A stretch of 64,000 bases of DNA from Duganella sp. 1411 (GCF_017833525.1 NZ_JAFICD010000001.1:1860001-1924000); one strand, 5' to 3'. Counted from the stretch's first letter, positions 42,396 through 50,948 are shown. Notes: generated by a model from the sequence alone, not told the origin. Numbers and translations: made by a program.

Positions 42396-43142
42396 ATGTC
42401 GCCGTCCAACACAGCCGTATTACGCTCCGAACCACCCAGCGCGGACTCGCCATCCACTTGCCGCGACTGCGCCACGCGCGAGCACTGTTTGCCGGCCGGG
42501 CTAGATCCCGCCGGCCTGCGCGGCTTCGAACACACGGTCACGCGCCGCCAGCACCTGAAGCGCCACGAGCGCCTCTACCAGCGCGGCATGCCGCTCGAAC
42601 ATCTGTTTATCGTGGCAAGCGGCCAGATCAAAACCGAACGGCCGATGCCCGACGGCCGGCCGCAGGTGGTGGGCTTCCACCTGCCGGGGCAATTACTGGG
42701 CCTGGAGGCGCTGGCGACGCACGTCTATCTCTGCGACGCCGTCGCGCTGTGCGACAGCGCGGTGTGCGCGATCTCGTACTCGATGCTCACCAGCCTGATA
42801 CAGCAGCGCAGCACGCTGCTACTGCGTTTTCACGCGCTGTTCGGCACCGAGCTGGCGCGCCAGCAGAGCAGCATGCTCCTGCTGGGCAACGCCAGGGCGC
42901 CGCAGCGGCTGGCCGCCTTTCTGCTGGACTTGGCCGCCAGCCACCAGGCACCCGCGCCGCCGGCGCCGTCGTTCGAACTACGCATGTCGCGCGACGACAT
43001 CGCGTCCCACCTCGGTCTCGCGCTGGAAAGCGTGAGCCGCCAACTGACGCAGTTCCGCGCGGCCGGACTGCTGGAAGTCCAGAACCGTCGCATTGAACTA
43101 CTCGACGCCGAGGCATTGCAGGCGATCGCCATTTCTTCTTAG
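42396..43142 (+). CDS. Crp/Fnr family regulator, Fnr/Anr-type oxygen sensor
   Basis: A 248-residue regulator. The N-terminal Cys cluster C22-x2-C25-x5-C31 plus C124 matches the four ligands of the oxygen-labile [4Fe-4S] cluster of Fnr. The cyclic-nucleotide-like beta barrel (LFIVASGQIKTERPMPDG) is followed by the HTH: MSRDDIASHLGLALESVSRQL. Its promoter carries an Fnr box. The nearby universal stress protein and SdhB genes are compatible with control by low oxygen. Start ATG at 42396 has a weak AGG SD. Confidence 0.93.
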   Translation: MSPSNTAVLRSEPPSADSPSTCRDCATREHCLPAGLDPAGLRGFEHTVTRRQHLKRHERLYQRGMPLEHLFIVASGQIKTERPMPDGRPQVVGFHLPGQLLGLEALATHVYLCDAVALCDSAVCAISYSMLTSLIQQRSTLLLRFHALFGTELARQQSSMLLLGNARAPQRLAAFLLDLAASHQAPAPPAPSFELRMSRDDIASHLGLALESVSRQLTQFRAAGLLEVQNRRIELLDAEALQAIAISS

Positions 43143-43150
43143 GAGGCAGC

Positions 43151-43996
43151 ATGTCTTACAAAACCATCCTGGTCCACGTGGACCGTTCCAGCCGCGCCGA
43201 CGCCCGCGTCGCACTGGCCGCCCGCCTGGCCCTCGACGAGCAGGCCTACCTGATCGGCGCGGCCTCCAGCGGCTTCGTGCCGGAGCTGTACGTCGCCAAT
43301 GCGATGATGATGGCCGCGCCGATGCCGCTCGAGGAGCTGGAAGTGTGCCGCGCCGGCGCCAGGCGCGCGCTGGACAATTTTGAAAAGATCGCGCGCGGCG
43401 CCGGCGTCGACGCCATCGAGCGCCGCCTCGGCGACGACCCGGCGCAGTACGGCATCGTGCTGCAGGCGCGCTACGCCGACCTGGTGGTGGTCGGCCAGCA
43501 CGACCCCGCCGATGTCGAAACGGGGGCCACCAGCGACCTGCCCGAATACGCCGCGCTGCAGGGCGGGCGGCCGGTGCTGGTGGTGCCGTACGCCGGCCAA
43601 TTCGACCGCATCGACCGCCACGCGCTGGTGGCCTGGGACGGCAGCCGCTCGGCCGTGCGCGCCCTCACCGACGCGCTGCCGCTGCTGCGGCGCACCGGCA
43701 GCGTCACGCTGGCCGTGTTCAACCCGCAGCGGCAGTACGGCGTGCACGGCGACCTGCCGGGCGCCGACATCGCGCTGCTGCTGGCCCGCCACGGCGTCAA
43801 GGTCGACGTGCTGCGGCAGGACACGCCGCCGGGGCTGGACGTGGGCAACGCGCTGCTGTCGCTGGCGGCCGACATCGACGCCGACCTGCTGGTCATGGGC
43901 GCCTACGGCCACATGCGCTGGCGCGAAGTGCTGATGGGCGGCGTCACGCGCACGGTGCTGCAATCGATGACGCTACCGGTGCTGATGTCGCACTGA
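43151..43996 (+). CDS. Universal stress protein, tandem UspA domains
   Basis: A 281-residue protein with two UspA-type domains. The N-terminal domain starts SYKTILVHVDRSSRADARVALAARLA. The second domain (from ~residue 155, HALVAWDGSRSAVRALTDALP) ends with the ATP-binding motif MGAYGHMRWREVLMGGVTRTVL. AGGAGG precedes the ATG, 8 bp after the Fnr-type gene stop, so the pair is an operon. Such proteins are commonly Fnr/Anr-controlled and act in survival under low oxygen; direct control here is inferred. Confidence 0.93.
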   Translation: MSYKTILVHVDRSSRADARVALAARLALDEQAYLIGAASSGFVPELYVANAMMMAAPMPLEELEVCRAGARRALDNFEKIARGAGVDAIERRLGDDPAQYGIVLQARYADLVVVGQHDPADVETGATSDLPEYAALQGGRPVLVVPYAGQFDRIDRHALVAWDGSRSAVRALTDALPLLRRTGSVTLAVFNPQRQYGVHGDLPGADIALLLARHGVKVDVLRQDTPPGLDVGNALLSLAADIDADLLVMGAYGHMRWREVLMGGVTRTVLQSMTLPVLMSH

Positions 43997-44018
43997 CCAC
44001 GAAAGCGACGGACATCTA

Positions 44019-44066
44019 AATCCGATCGGAATCCGATATCAATCCAATGTGAATCCGATCTGAATC
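44019..44066 (+). repeat. 11-bp tandem repeat AATCCGATNNN
   Basis: Four full units at a strict 11-bp period start at 44019, 44030, 44041 and 44052, followed by a partial AATCAC unit. The first eight bases are conserved (one G-to-A change in unit 3) and the last three vary. Confidence 0.75.
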
Positions 44067-44104
44067 ACGTAGGGCGGATTAGGCGAAGCCGTAATCCGCC
44101 ATGC
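44066..44104. repeat. REP-like palindrome, copy 2
   Basis: CACGTAGGGCGGATTAGG ... CCGTAATCCGCC, between the convergent universal stress protein and SDR genes. The flank ATCTGAATCACGTAGGG is shared with copy 4. Confidence 0.75.
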
Positions 44105-44146
44105 GTGCGCCGCCAACGGCCCACCCCGCCCCACCGATCAGCCCGT

Positions 44147-44180
44147 GTAGAAATGGTGGACCTGACCCCGGAGTGTCAAA
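44147..44180. repeat. Possible mobile-element remnant
   Basis: A segment reading GTGGACCTGACCCCGGAGTG resembles the GACTTGACCCC elements at 32194-32400. It ends near the SDR stop codon. No transposase or inverted partner is visible. Confidence 0.3.
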
Positions 44181-45018
44181 GGGTGGCGGCGGCCGGCGCG
44201 GCGACGGGCGGCTGCGCGTCGAGCTTCAGATCCTTGCGGATGCCCGCCTCCACCAGCGCGGCCGGCGCGAACCGGCGCAGCATGCGCAGCCGCGCGGCCA
44301 GCGCGCCGGCCGTGTAGCGCACCTTCGGCCGGCAGTCGCCGGCGGCCTTGAGCACCATCCGCGCCACCACGTCCGGGCCGTCCGCGCCATCCATCGCCTC
44401 CTTCACCGTGCGCGCCAGCGCGGCGCGCACATCGCGGTATTCCGGCAGCTGCTGGTCGGCCTGCAGCTGGTTGGCGTCGAACGGCGTCTTGACGTACGCC
44501 GGTTCGATCAGCGACACCCGCACGCCCAACGTACGCAACTCCTGGTCCAACGCCTCCGAGTAGCCCTCGACCGCGTGCTTGGTCGCACAGTACAGCGCCG
44601 CGTAAGGCAGCGCCACCAGGCCCAGGATGGAACTGATGTTGAGGATGCGTCCCGCGCCCTGCCGGCGCATGTGCGGCACCACCGCGCGCGTCATGCGCAC
44701 CGTGCCGAAGAAGTTGGTGTCGAAGATGGCCTGCGCCTGCTCCATCGAGCTTTCCTGCGCCGCCGCCGGCGCCACGCCGAAACCGGCGTTGTTGACCAGC
44801 AGGTCGATGCGCCCGTGCCGGCGCAGCACCTCGGCCACCAGCGCCGCCACCGATTCGTCGCTGGTGACGTCCAGCGCCAGCATCTCGAAGCCGCGCCCCG
44901 CCGACGCCCCCTTGCGGCTGGTGCCGTAGACCGTATAGCCGGCTTGCGCCAGCAACCCGGCCGTTGCTTCGCCGATCCCCGACGACGCGCCGGTTACGAT
45001 TGCAATCTTCTTGTCCAT
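44176..45018 (-). CDS. Short-chain dehydrogenase/reductase
   Basis: A 280-residue classical SDR starting MDKKIAIVTGASSGIGEATAG. NNAGFGVAPAA, catalytic Ser in LNISSILGLVALP, and YCATKHAVEGYSEAL give a complete active site. AGGGAA precedes the ATG. It is transcribed from a promoter region with a perfect 20-bp palindrome (45054-45073), downstream of its TetR regulator gene on the same strand. Substrate unknown; the pairing suggests inducible detoxification or metabolism of a carbonyl compound. Confidence 0.92.
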   Translation of the reverse strand: MDKKIAIVTGASSGIGEATAGLLAQAGYTVYGTSRKGASAGRGFEMLALDVTSDESVAALVAEVLRRHGRIDLLVNNAGFGVAPAAAQESSMEQAQAIFDTNFFGTVRMTRAVVPHMRRQGAGRILNISSILGLVALPYAALYCATKHAVEGYSEALDQELRTLGVRVSLIEPAYVKTPFDANQLQADQQLPEYRDVRAALARTVKEAMDGADGPDVVARMVLKAAGDCRPKVRYTAGALAARLRMLRRFAPAALVEAGIRKDLKLDAQPPVAAPAAATL

Positions 45019-45053
45019 GCTGTTCCCTTTAATGGTGGGTGCTACGAAAATAT

Positions 45054-45073
45054 AATATGACGATCGTCATATT
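45054..45073. promoter_or_regulatory. Perfect 20-bp palindromic operator
   Basis: AATATGACGATCGTCATATT is a perfect palindrome in the 103-bp gap before the SDR gene. A related site (ATGATGGTCATCAT) overlaps the start of the TetR gene, so the TetR protein likely binds both. Confidence 0.75.
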
Positions 45074-45121
45074 TTTATTTAAAAAAAACGGCCGCGACGG
45101 CCCGGCCCGAACGGACGGTCA

Positions 45122-45745
45122 TCAACCGTCCGCCGGGGCGAAATACTTGAGCGCCGCTTCGCGCAGCGATTTCGACAACGCCGGGTCGTCCACCGCGCGC
45201 GCCAGCACCAGCGTGCCGACCATCGCGCTGATGCGCACCATCGCCTCGTCGTGGGCGCTGCGCTCGCCCCCTTCCGGTATCTGGCGCGCGACCAGGTCGA
45301 TCAGCTCCTGGATGTGGCGGGTGGCCACGTGGCGCACCTCCGGCGCCTGCCGGTGCATCTCCGAGCCCAGCGCCGAGATCGCGCAACCGCGCTCGGCGCC
45401 GTTCAAGTGTTCATCCGACAGATAGGCCTGCGTCAACCGCTCCAGCCCCTGTGCGCCGGGCGCGGCGTCGACCACCTGCGCCGTCCAGCCCAGCGCCTCG
45501 GCGCGGGCGCGGTCGGCCGCCTCCGCCAGCAGCGCCTCGCGCGAGGCGAAGTGGGCGTAGAAACCGCCGTGCGTCAATCCGGCTTCCTTCATGATGTCGG
45601 CCACGCCGGTGCCGTCGTAGCCGCTGCGGCGTATCGCCCGCGCGGCCACCTCCACGATGCGCTCGTGCGAAGCCTCCTTGCGGCTCTGCGTGGCGCGAAG
45701 CTGTGGCGTCTTGGCTGTGGTTTTCTTCTGCATGATGGTCATCAT
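45122..45745 (-). CDS. TetR/AcrR family regulator of the adjacent SDR
   Basis: A 207-residue regulator (or 203 from the later MQKK start at 45733). The HTH reads IVEVAARAIRRSGYDGTGVADIMKEAGLTHGGFYAHFASREALL in overlapping segments, with the FYAHFASREAL end typical of the AcrR/YxaF-like group. The C-terminal domain contains a GCAISALGSEM segment common in TetR_C_16-like domains. No clear SD is seen. A palindrome overlapping its start codons (45732-45745) resembles the operator before the SDR gene, indicating autoregulation. Confidence 0.92.
   Translation of the reverse strand: MMTIMQKKTTAKTPQLRATQSRKEASHERIVEVAARAIRRSGYDGTGVADIMKEAGLTHGGFYAHFASREALLAEAADRARAEALGWTAQVVDAAPGAQGLERLTQAYLSDEHLNGAERGCAISALGSEMHRQAPEVRHVATRHIQELIDLVARQIPEGGERSAHDEAMVRISAMVGTLVLARAVDDPALSKSLREAALKYFAPADG
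45732..45745. promoter_or_regulatory. Second TetR operator, overlapping the tetR start
   Basis: ATGATG-GT-CATCAT has perfect 6-bp arms and shares ATGA--(N2)--TCAT with the operator at 45054-45073. Its position over the start codons would allow autorepression. Confidence 0.55.
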
Positions 45746-45789
45746 ATACCATTTTTACGCAAAGCGCCAGCCAGCCGTATTTTTGCCCG

Positions 45790-46500
45790 TCAACCGCTGG
45801 CCGGGGGCAACACGAAATCCGGGTATTTCTCGCGCAACGCGTCGAGCTCCGACAAGGTGCCGGACAGGTGGCGGCGCACCGCGTCGCGCGCCCGCTCGGA
45901 GGCGCCGGCGGCGATGGCGGCGGCGATCTCGCCGTGGTCGTCGAGTATCCGCCGGGCTTTACTGTTGAGGGGGAGATGCAGACGCCGCAGGCGGTCCAGA
46001 TTGCCGCTCAAGCGGCGCACCAGGTGCCACAAATCGACCACGTCGGCCGCCGTGTACAGCGTCTGGTGGAACTCCAGGTCGGCGCGCGCGAAGCTTTCCA
46101 GGTCGTCCCGCTCGAGCGCCATGCGCTGGCGCGCCAGCAGGTCGGCCAGCGCGCCGTCCAGCGTCGGCGGGCGGCGCTGGCACAGCTGGTGCGCCGTCTC
46201 CAGCTCCACCGACAGCCGCAGCACGTGCGCCTGGCGCGCCGAGGCCAGGTCGATCGCGCTCACGCGCGTCAGGTGCTGGGGATAGATATCCACCAGCCGC
46301 TCCTCCTCCAGGCGCAGCAGCGCGTCGCGGATCGGCGTGGTGGACAGCTTGAAGTAGTCGGCCAGTTGCTGCCGCGCCAGCACGGTGCCCGGCGCCAGCA
46401 CATTGGTGACGATCTTTTCGCGCAGGTGTTCAAACACTTGCGCGGTGGCGTTACGCGAGCGATCCAACGAAAAAGCGCCCGGCGTCGGTTGCAAAGCCAT
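45790..46500 (-). CDS. GntR family regulator, FadR/FCD subfamily
   Basis: A 236-residue regulator. The N-terminal winged helix reads VFEHLREKIVTNVLAPGTVL, QLADYFKLSTTPIRDALLRLEEERLVD. The C-terminal FCD ligand domain has a helical bundle with DLEFHQTLYTAA and DDHGEIAAAIAAGASERARDAVRRHLSG, supplying the usual metal-binding Asp/His positions. It is on its own, 44 bp upstream of tetR on the same strand, with no obvious target next to it. No strong SD at the ATG. FCD members usually sense small carboxylates; ligand unknown. Confidence 0.9.
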   Translation of the reverse strand: MALQPTPGAFSLDRSRNATAQVFEHLREKIVTNVLAPGTVLARQQLADYFKLSTTPIRDALLRLEEERLVDIYPQHLTRVSAIDLASARQAHVLRLSVELETAHQLCQRRPPTLDGALADLLARQRMALERDDLESFARADLEFHQTLYTAADVVDLWHLVRRLSGNLDRLRRLHLPLNSKARRILDDHGEIAAAIAAGASERARDAVRRHLSGTLSELDALREKYPDFVLPPASG

Positions 46501-46595
46501 AGGGGGAATGGGCTACGTGGTAGGGCTCATATATTAACATATCAGCATCACCGGCCCGGCACCACCACCGCCAATCCGGCTCGGCCGGCCGCGCC

Positions 46596-47036
46596 TCACT
46601 CCCCGGCCGGCGCCAGGCTGGCGGCCCGCTCCAGCCAGCGCGCCACCACCGCCAGTTCGGCCTCGGTGAAGCCGTCCGTCAGCTGTCCGTTGAGCTGCGC
46701 CAGCACCTGCTGCGCCTGCGCGCCGGCCTGGGCGCCGGCGTCGGTCAGGCGCAGGCGCGTGACGCGGGCATCGTGTTCGTCGCCGGCCCGTTCGACCAGC
46801 CCGAGCGCCTGCATGCGCTTGGACAGATTGGTGACGGCGGCCGGCGCCACCTCGGTCGCCGCGGCGATGTCGCCGATGCTGGCGGCGGGACGCGAGCGCA
46901 GGAAAAACAGCAACCCCACCTGCGCCGGACTGATACCGTCCCACGCCTGCGGCCGGGTTTCGATCCAGCGGTGCACGGCCCGTTGCGCGCGGCTGAGCAG
47001 CCAGACGAAGCGCGGCGGCGCCTTACCCTGCTTCAT
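46596..47036 (-). CDS. MarR family transcriptional regulator
   Basis: A 146-residue winged-helix protein starting MKQGKAPPRFVWLLSRAQ with GGAGG upstream. The core shows QVGLLFFLRSRPAASIGDIA, VTNLSKRMQALGLVERAG and DARVTRLRLTDAG, the HTH and wing of MarR. It overlaps the end of the alpha/beta-hydrolase gene by 14 bp, so the two are one operon. The strong palindrome at 47916-47939 in front of the hydrolase is its probable operator. Ligand unknown. Confidence 0.93.
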   Translation of the reverse strand: MKQGKAPPRFVWLLSRAQRAVHRWIETRPQAWDGISPAQVGLLFFLRSRPAASIGDIAAATEVAPAAVTNLSKRMQALGLVERAGDEHDARVTRLRLTDAGAQAGAQAQQVLAQLNGQLTDGFTEAELAVVARWLERAASLAPAGE

Positions 47037-47904
47037 GCGCCGCCTCCCGTTCGGTGCAGTGACCGAGCAGCCAGTCGCCGACGCCGGGCCACAGGACCTC
47101 GGCGTGGCGTTTGCGGAAAAACCCCATATGGCCGATGGCGGCCAGCCCAACCTCGCGCGGGGCGATCTGGCGCCGTTCGACGGCCGCGTTGACGGCGGGC
47201 GCCAGCAGCAGCGCGATGGCGGTCGGATTGGCCCAGGGATCGTCGTCCAGTCCCAGCACCAGCAGCGGCATGGCGACCCGCGCCGCCCTCTGCGCGGCGT
47301 GCAGCGCCGGATCATCGTAAAAATAGCGCGGCAGGGTGGTCCAGCGGCTCCATTGGCGCATCACGCCGGCCGGCAAGTCCTCGCCCAGCCCGATGCGCCT
47401 GCCGGGCATGTAGCCGAACACGCCGCACAGCAAGGGGCCGAGCACGCGCAGCACGCACCAGACCCGCAGGCGCTCGGCCGCGCCACGGATGGTGCGCGTC
47501 ACGCCGGCGTGCGCGGCGATCAGCACGCCGGCGCGCAGGACCGACGTCGACGACGCCAGCAAAATCGCGTGGCCACCGACGCTGTGGCCGACCGCCAGCA
47601 ACGGCAGGCCGGGAAAGCGCGCGGCCGCCCAACGCGTGACCGCGCCCACGTCGTCCTCCATCCAGTCCGCCATCGAGACCTTGGTGTCGCGCAGATCGCG
47701 CGGTCGCGAACGGCCGATGCCGCGATAGTCGTAGGTCAGCACGTGCAATCCCCGCCCGCACAGATAGGTGGCGAACGCGTGGTAGAAGGTCTGGCTGACG
47801 GCGGTGGCCGGATGCAGCAGGACCACCGCCCTCGCCTGCCCGGCCGTCCACAAGCAGGCCCCGATGGCGGTGCCATCGACGGCTGGAATGTTCAGATGTT
47901 CCAA
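47023..47904 (-). CDS. Alpha/beta hydrolase, first gene of MarR-controlled operon
   Basis: A 293-residue serine hydrolase. The start is TTG at 47904, with GAGG five bases upstream; no ATG is available near there. Features: strand-loop LLHPATAVSQ, DYRGIGRS, the nucleophile elbow GHSVGG and a late catalytic His in IGHMGFFRK. It is similar to the COG4757-type hydrolases. The gene starts just after a perfect palindrome, and it overlaps the MarR gene by 14 bp. Substrate unknown; ester or thioester cleavage is expected. Confidence 0.88.
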   Translation of the reverse strand: MEHLNIPAVDGTAIGACLWTAGQARAVVLLHPATAVSQTFYHAFATYLCGRGLHVLTYDYRGIGRSRPRDLRDTKVSMADWMEDDVGAVTRWAAARFPGLPLLAVGHSVGGHAILLASSTSVLRAGVLIAAHAGVTRTIRGAAERLRVWCVLRVLGPLLCGVFGYMPGRRIGLGEDLPAGVMRQWSRWTTLPRYFYDDPALHAAQRAARVAMPLLVLGLDDDPWANPTAIALLLAPAVNAAVERRQIAPREVGLAAIGHMGFFRKRHAEVLWPGVGDWLLGHCTEREAAHEAG

Positions 47905-47915
47905 GGCTGCCTCGG

Positions 47916-47939
47916 ATTTAGTTAACGTGTTAACTAAAT
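47916..47939. promoter_or_regulatory. MarR operator: perfect palindrome with 11-bp arms
   Basis: ATTTAGTTAAC-GT-GTTAACTAAAT, 12 bp before the hydrolase start codon. MarR proteins typically bind such AT-rich palindromes, and the operon's second gene encodes MarR. Confidence 0.8.
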
Positions 47940-47960
47940 TAAAGCACCCGGGCCGCGATG

Positions 47961-50948
47961 TCAATAGGGCGCCGACGCGGCGGCCTGGTAAAACTCGATC
48001 TCGACGATCGACAGCACGCCCTTGGGAGTGGTGTTGGCGCCGGTGTCGACGATCGCCTGGTTGGCCACCTCGGTCATCTTGACGGCGTTGCCCTCCTCGG
48101 CCACGCCGTTCAGCTCCACCTTGACGGCGCTGCCCCGGCGCGGCGCCAGCGGCAAGGTCACGTAGCCCAGGCTTTTCGGCGTCATGCCGGAAAAGACCAC
48201 TTCCCCGTCGACCGAAATCTTCAGCGGATAGCTGCGTTCGCGCCAGCCGGACAGTTTGAGCGCGATCTCGGTCAGCGTGGCCGGTTGCGCCAGCCGGTAG
48301 GTGATGGCCGGCGCGCCCTCGCCCGGCTTGCTGACCCATTTGGTGGTTTCGTCGTCATCGTAGGAATTGGCGGCGTCGGCGGCGTTGCTGCCCGCCTCCA
48401 CCGACGCCGGCAGCACCGCCACCCGCGTCACCTTGTACGACGGCGTGGCCGGCGTCGGCCCGCGCTCCAGATATACCGGCAGGTCCGCGCCGGGCAGGCG
48501 CGTCGACAAGCCGTTCGCCTGCGGGGCGGGCAGCGCGTCGAGCGTCAACACCGCGCCCGCCAGGCCGGGGGCGCTGGCCCGCACGACGATCCTGCCGGCC
48601 CGCGTGGCGCTGCGCAGCAGCACCCGGTTGACGCCTCCCTCGACCGGCAGCGTCCTGGCCAGCACGTGGTTGTCCGGCCCCTGCGCGATGCCGCCGCGCC
48701 ATTCGGCCGGCCCGTCGACGTCGAAGGTGACCGTATCCAGCGCCACCGGATTGCGCCGGCCTTGGGCGTCGACCACCTCCACCTGCACCAGCGCCAGGTC
48801 GGCGCCGTCGGCCCGCAGGCCGGACGGCGACACGACCGGCGTCAGTTTGAGCGCGGCCGGCGTGCCCGCCGTCGCCAGCACCGCCTCGCACACCTGCTTG
48901 CCGGCGGCGTCGAAGCCGACCGCTTTCAGCTCGCCGGGCTGCCACGCCACATCGTCGAACGTGAACAGAAAGCGCTCGCTCTGGCGGCCCTGCCCCAGCG
49001 GCTTGCCGTTCAAGCGCAGCTCCACCTTCTCCGCGCTGGAGATCACCGTCACCGTCTTGGTGGTGCCGGGCTGGTAGTTCCAGTGGCCGACGATGTGGGC
49101 GCGCGGCTTTTCGACATCGACCCAACCGTCCCACATCACTTGGTGCGCGTAGAAGCCGTCCTTGGGGATGCGCATCGCATCGACCTCGCCGCTGCGGCGG
49201 TAATTCTCGGCGCCGCGGTGGTGGGTGTTACTGTCCGAGAAAATGATATTGACGCCGCCGGACGACACCCGCGTGCCGGTGCCGGGCCGCTCGCGCCAGT
49301 AGTCGTACCAGCGCTTGACGTTCTCGATCGCGTGCGTGTCCTGGTTGCGGTTGTAGACGCTGGCGTCCTGCCCCTTGTGCGGCGGACCGTCGCCGTCCTT
49401 GTGGAACGGCGGCGTCAGCTCGTCCCAGAACTTGCGCGCGCCCTCGTCGCGCGAATACTCCATCGCCCACATCGGGATGCGCGCGCTCTTGTTCACGTAC
49501 AGCATCTCGCCGCCGTATTCGGCCACCTGCTGCAGGCGCGCGCTGAGCATCTCGCGGCTGCCGGAGGCGCGTCCGCCGTGCGGATCGAACTGGTCGCGCA
49601 GCGCCTTCATCTCCACCATGTGCGGCTCGCTGACGCCACGGTTGCCGCTTTCGTAGAAGATCACGCTCGGGCTGTTGCGGTTGTAGACGATGGCGTCGCG
49701 CATCGCCTCGATGCGCTGTTCCCAGCGCCGGCCGGTGACGTCGGCCTCCGAGTCGCCCGCCGGCAGCGCCTGCATCAGGCCAAGCCGATCGAGCGATTCG
49801 ACGTCCTGCTTCCACGGCGTGATATGCATCCAGCGTATCAGGTTGGCGTTGCTGGCCAGCGCCAGGCCGTTGCTGTAGTCGCTCAACCAGGCCGGCACAG
49901 ACAGGCCAATCGCCGGCCACTCGTTGGACGTGCGCTGCGCGTAGCCCTTCATCTGGATGACGCGGTCGTTCAGCCTGACCATGCCGTCGGCGAAGGCGGT
50001 CTTGCGGAACCCGGTGCGCGTGACCACCCGGTCCATCGGCTTGCCGTCGACCTTGAGGATGGTGGCGACGTCGTACAGATAGCCGTAGCCCCAGCTCCAG
50101 AAGTGCAGGTTCTTCACGGGAGCGCTGGCCTTGACGACCGCCGTCGCCCCCGGCGCCACCGTTTGCGCGGGCGAGGAGAACGCGACCACCCGCTTGCCGT
50201 CGCGGTCCATGATTTGCACCTCGTAGGTGAAGGTGCGCGGCCGGTCGTATTCGTTGCGCACCTGCGATTCGGCGCTCACGGTGGCGCGGCGGCCGGGGAT
50301 GTCGAAGTCGCGCGCGTAGACGTAGACGCCGGTGGTGCCCAGCGTCGAATACAGCGGCAAGGTCTGATACAGCTTGTCCGTCACATGCAGGCGCACGTTC
50401 TTCGACAGGCCGCCGTAGTTGGCGTTGAAGTTCTTGTCCGACCATTGATAGCGCTGGCCGGTCGCCTTCTCGCGGTAGTCCCAGCTGTTATCGGTGCGTA
50501 CGGCCACCGTGTTTTCTCCGTCGACCAGCGCGGCGCCGATGTCGAAACCGAAGGCGTTGATGCCGTTTTCGTGCAAGCCCATGCGCTTGCCGTTGACGTA
50601 CACCTCGGCCGCCTGGCGCGCGCCCTCGAACTCCAGGAACACCTTGCGCCCGCGCGCGGCCGCCGGCAACGTGAAGCGTTTGCGGTACCAGGCCACGCCG
50701 GTCGACTGGTCGACGATGTCCTTGGCGAAGGCGTCGTCCTCGTTCCATGCGCGCGGCAGGGTCACGCGCTTCCAGTTTTGGTCGTCGAAGCTTGCCTGCG
50801 CGGCGTCGGCAGGGTCGGCGACGGCCAGGCGCCAGTCGGGGTTGAAGTTGTAGGTCAGGCGTTCGGCCACGGCGGGGAAAGGCAGCGCGATGCAGCAGGT
50901 GATCAGGAACGCCGGCAGGGTCGGGGCCGGGAAACGTCGATTGGGCAT
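47961..50948 (-). CDS. Secreted glycoside hydrolase family 2 enzyme with C-terminal discoidin-like domain
   Basis: A 995-residue secreted beta-galactosidase-type enzyme. The start MPNRRFPAPT gives a proper signal peptide ending FPAVA; ATGs slightly upstream are possible. Domains: jelly-roll sugar-binding (~35-190, WYRKRFTLP, EGARQAAEVYVNGK, YGGLSKNVRL), immunoglobulin-like (~190-290), TIM barrel (~300-560) with likely acid/base Glu433 in FYESGN and nucleophile Glu497 in WAMEYS, then beta-sandwich domains and a C-terminal F5/8-type-C-like module (~845-995). The acid/base motif is atypical for GH2 (see findings). It lies alone, next to the hydrolase-marR operon. Confidence 0.88.
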   Translation of the reverse strand: MPNRRFPAPTLPAFLITCCIALPFPAVAERLTYNFNPDWRLAVADPADAAQASFDDQNWKRVTLPRAWNEDDAFAKDIVDQSTGVAWYRKRFTLPAAARGRKVFLEFEGARQAAEVYVNGKRMGLHENGINAFGFDIGAALVDGENTVAVRTDNSWDYREKATGQRYQWSDKNFNANYGGLSKNVRLHVTDKLYQTLPLYSTLGTTGVYVYARDFDIPGRRATVSAESQVRNEYDRPRTFTYEVQIMDRDGKRVVAFSSPAQTVAPGATAVVKASAPVKNLHFWSWGYGYLYDVATILKVDGKPMDRVVTRTGFRKTAFADGMVRLNDRVIQMKGYAQRTSNEWPAIGLSVPAWLSDYSNGLALASNANLIRWMHITPWKQDVESLDRLGLMQALPAGDSEADVTGRRWEQRIEAMRDAIVYNRNSPSVIFYESGNRGVSEPHMVEMKALRDQFDPHGGRASGSREMLSARLQQVAEYGGEMLYVNKSARIPMWAMEYSRDEGARKFWDELTPPFHKDGDGPPHKGQDASVYNRNQDTHAIENVKRWYDYWRERPGTGTRVSSGGVNIIFSDSNTHHRGAENYRRSGEVDAMRIPKDGFYAHQVMWDGWVDVEKPRAHIVGHWNYQPGTTKTVTVISSAEKVELRLNGKPLGQGRQSERFLFTFDDVAWQPGELKAVGFDAAGKQVCEAVLATAGTPAALKLTPVVSPSGLRADGADLALVQVEVVDAQGRRNPVALDTVTFDVDGPAEWRGGIAQGPDNHVLARTLPVEGGVNRVLLRSATRAGRIVVRASAPGLAGAVLTLDALPAPQANGLSTRLPGADLPVYLERGPTPATPSYKVTRVAVLPASVEAGSNAADAANSYDDDETTKWVSKPGEGAPAITYRLAQPATLTEIALKLSGWRERSYPLKISVDGEVVFSGMTPKSLGYVTLPLAPRRGSAVKVELNGVAEEGNAVKMTEVANQAIVDTGANTTPKGVLSIVEIEFYQAAASAPY

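Noticed and set aside
44147..44180. Intact insertion sequence
   Set aside because: Only about 30 bp resemble the element at 32194-32400; there is no transposase or paired end.
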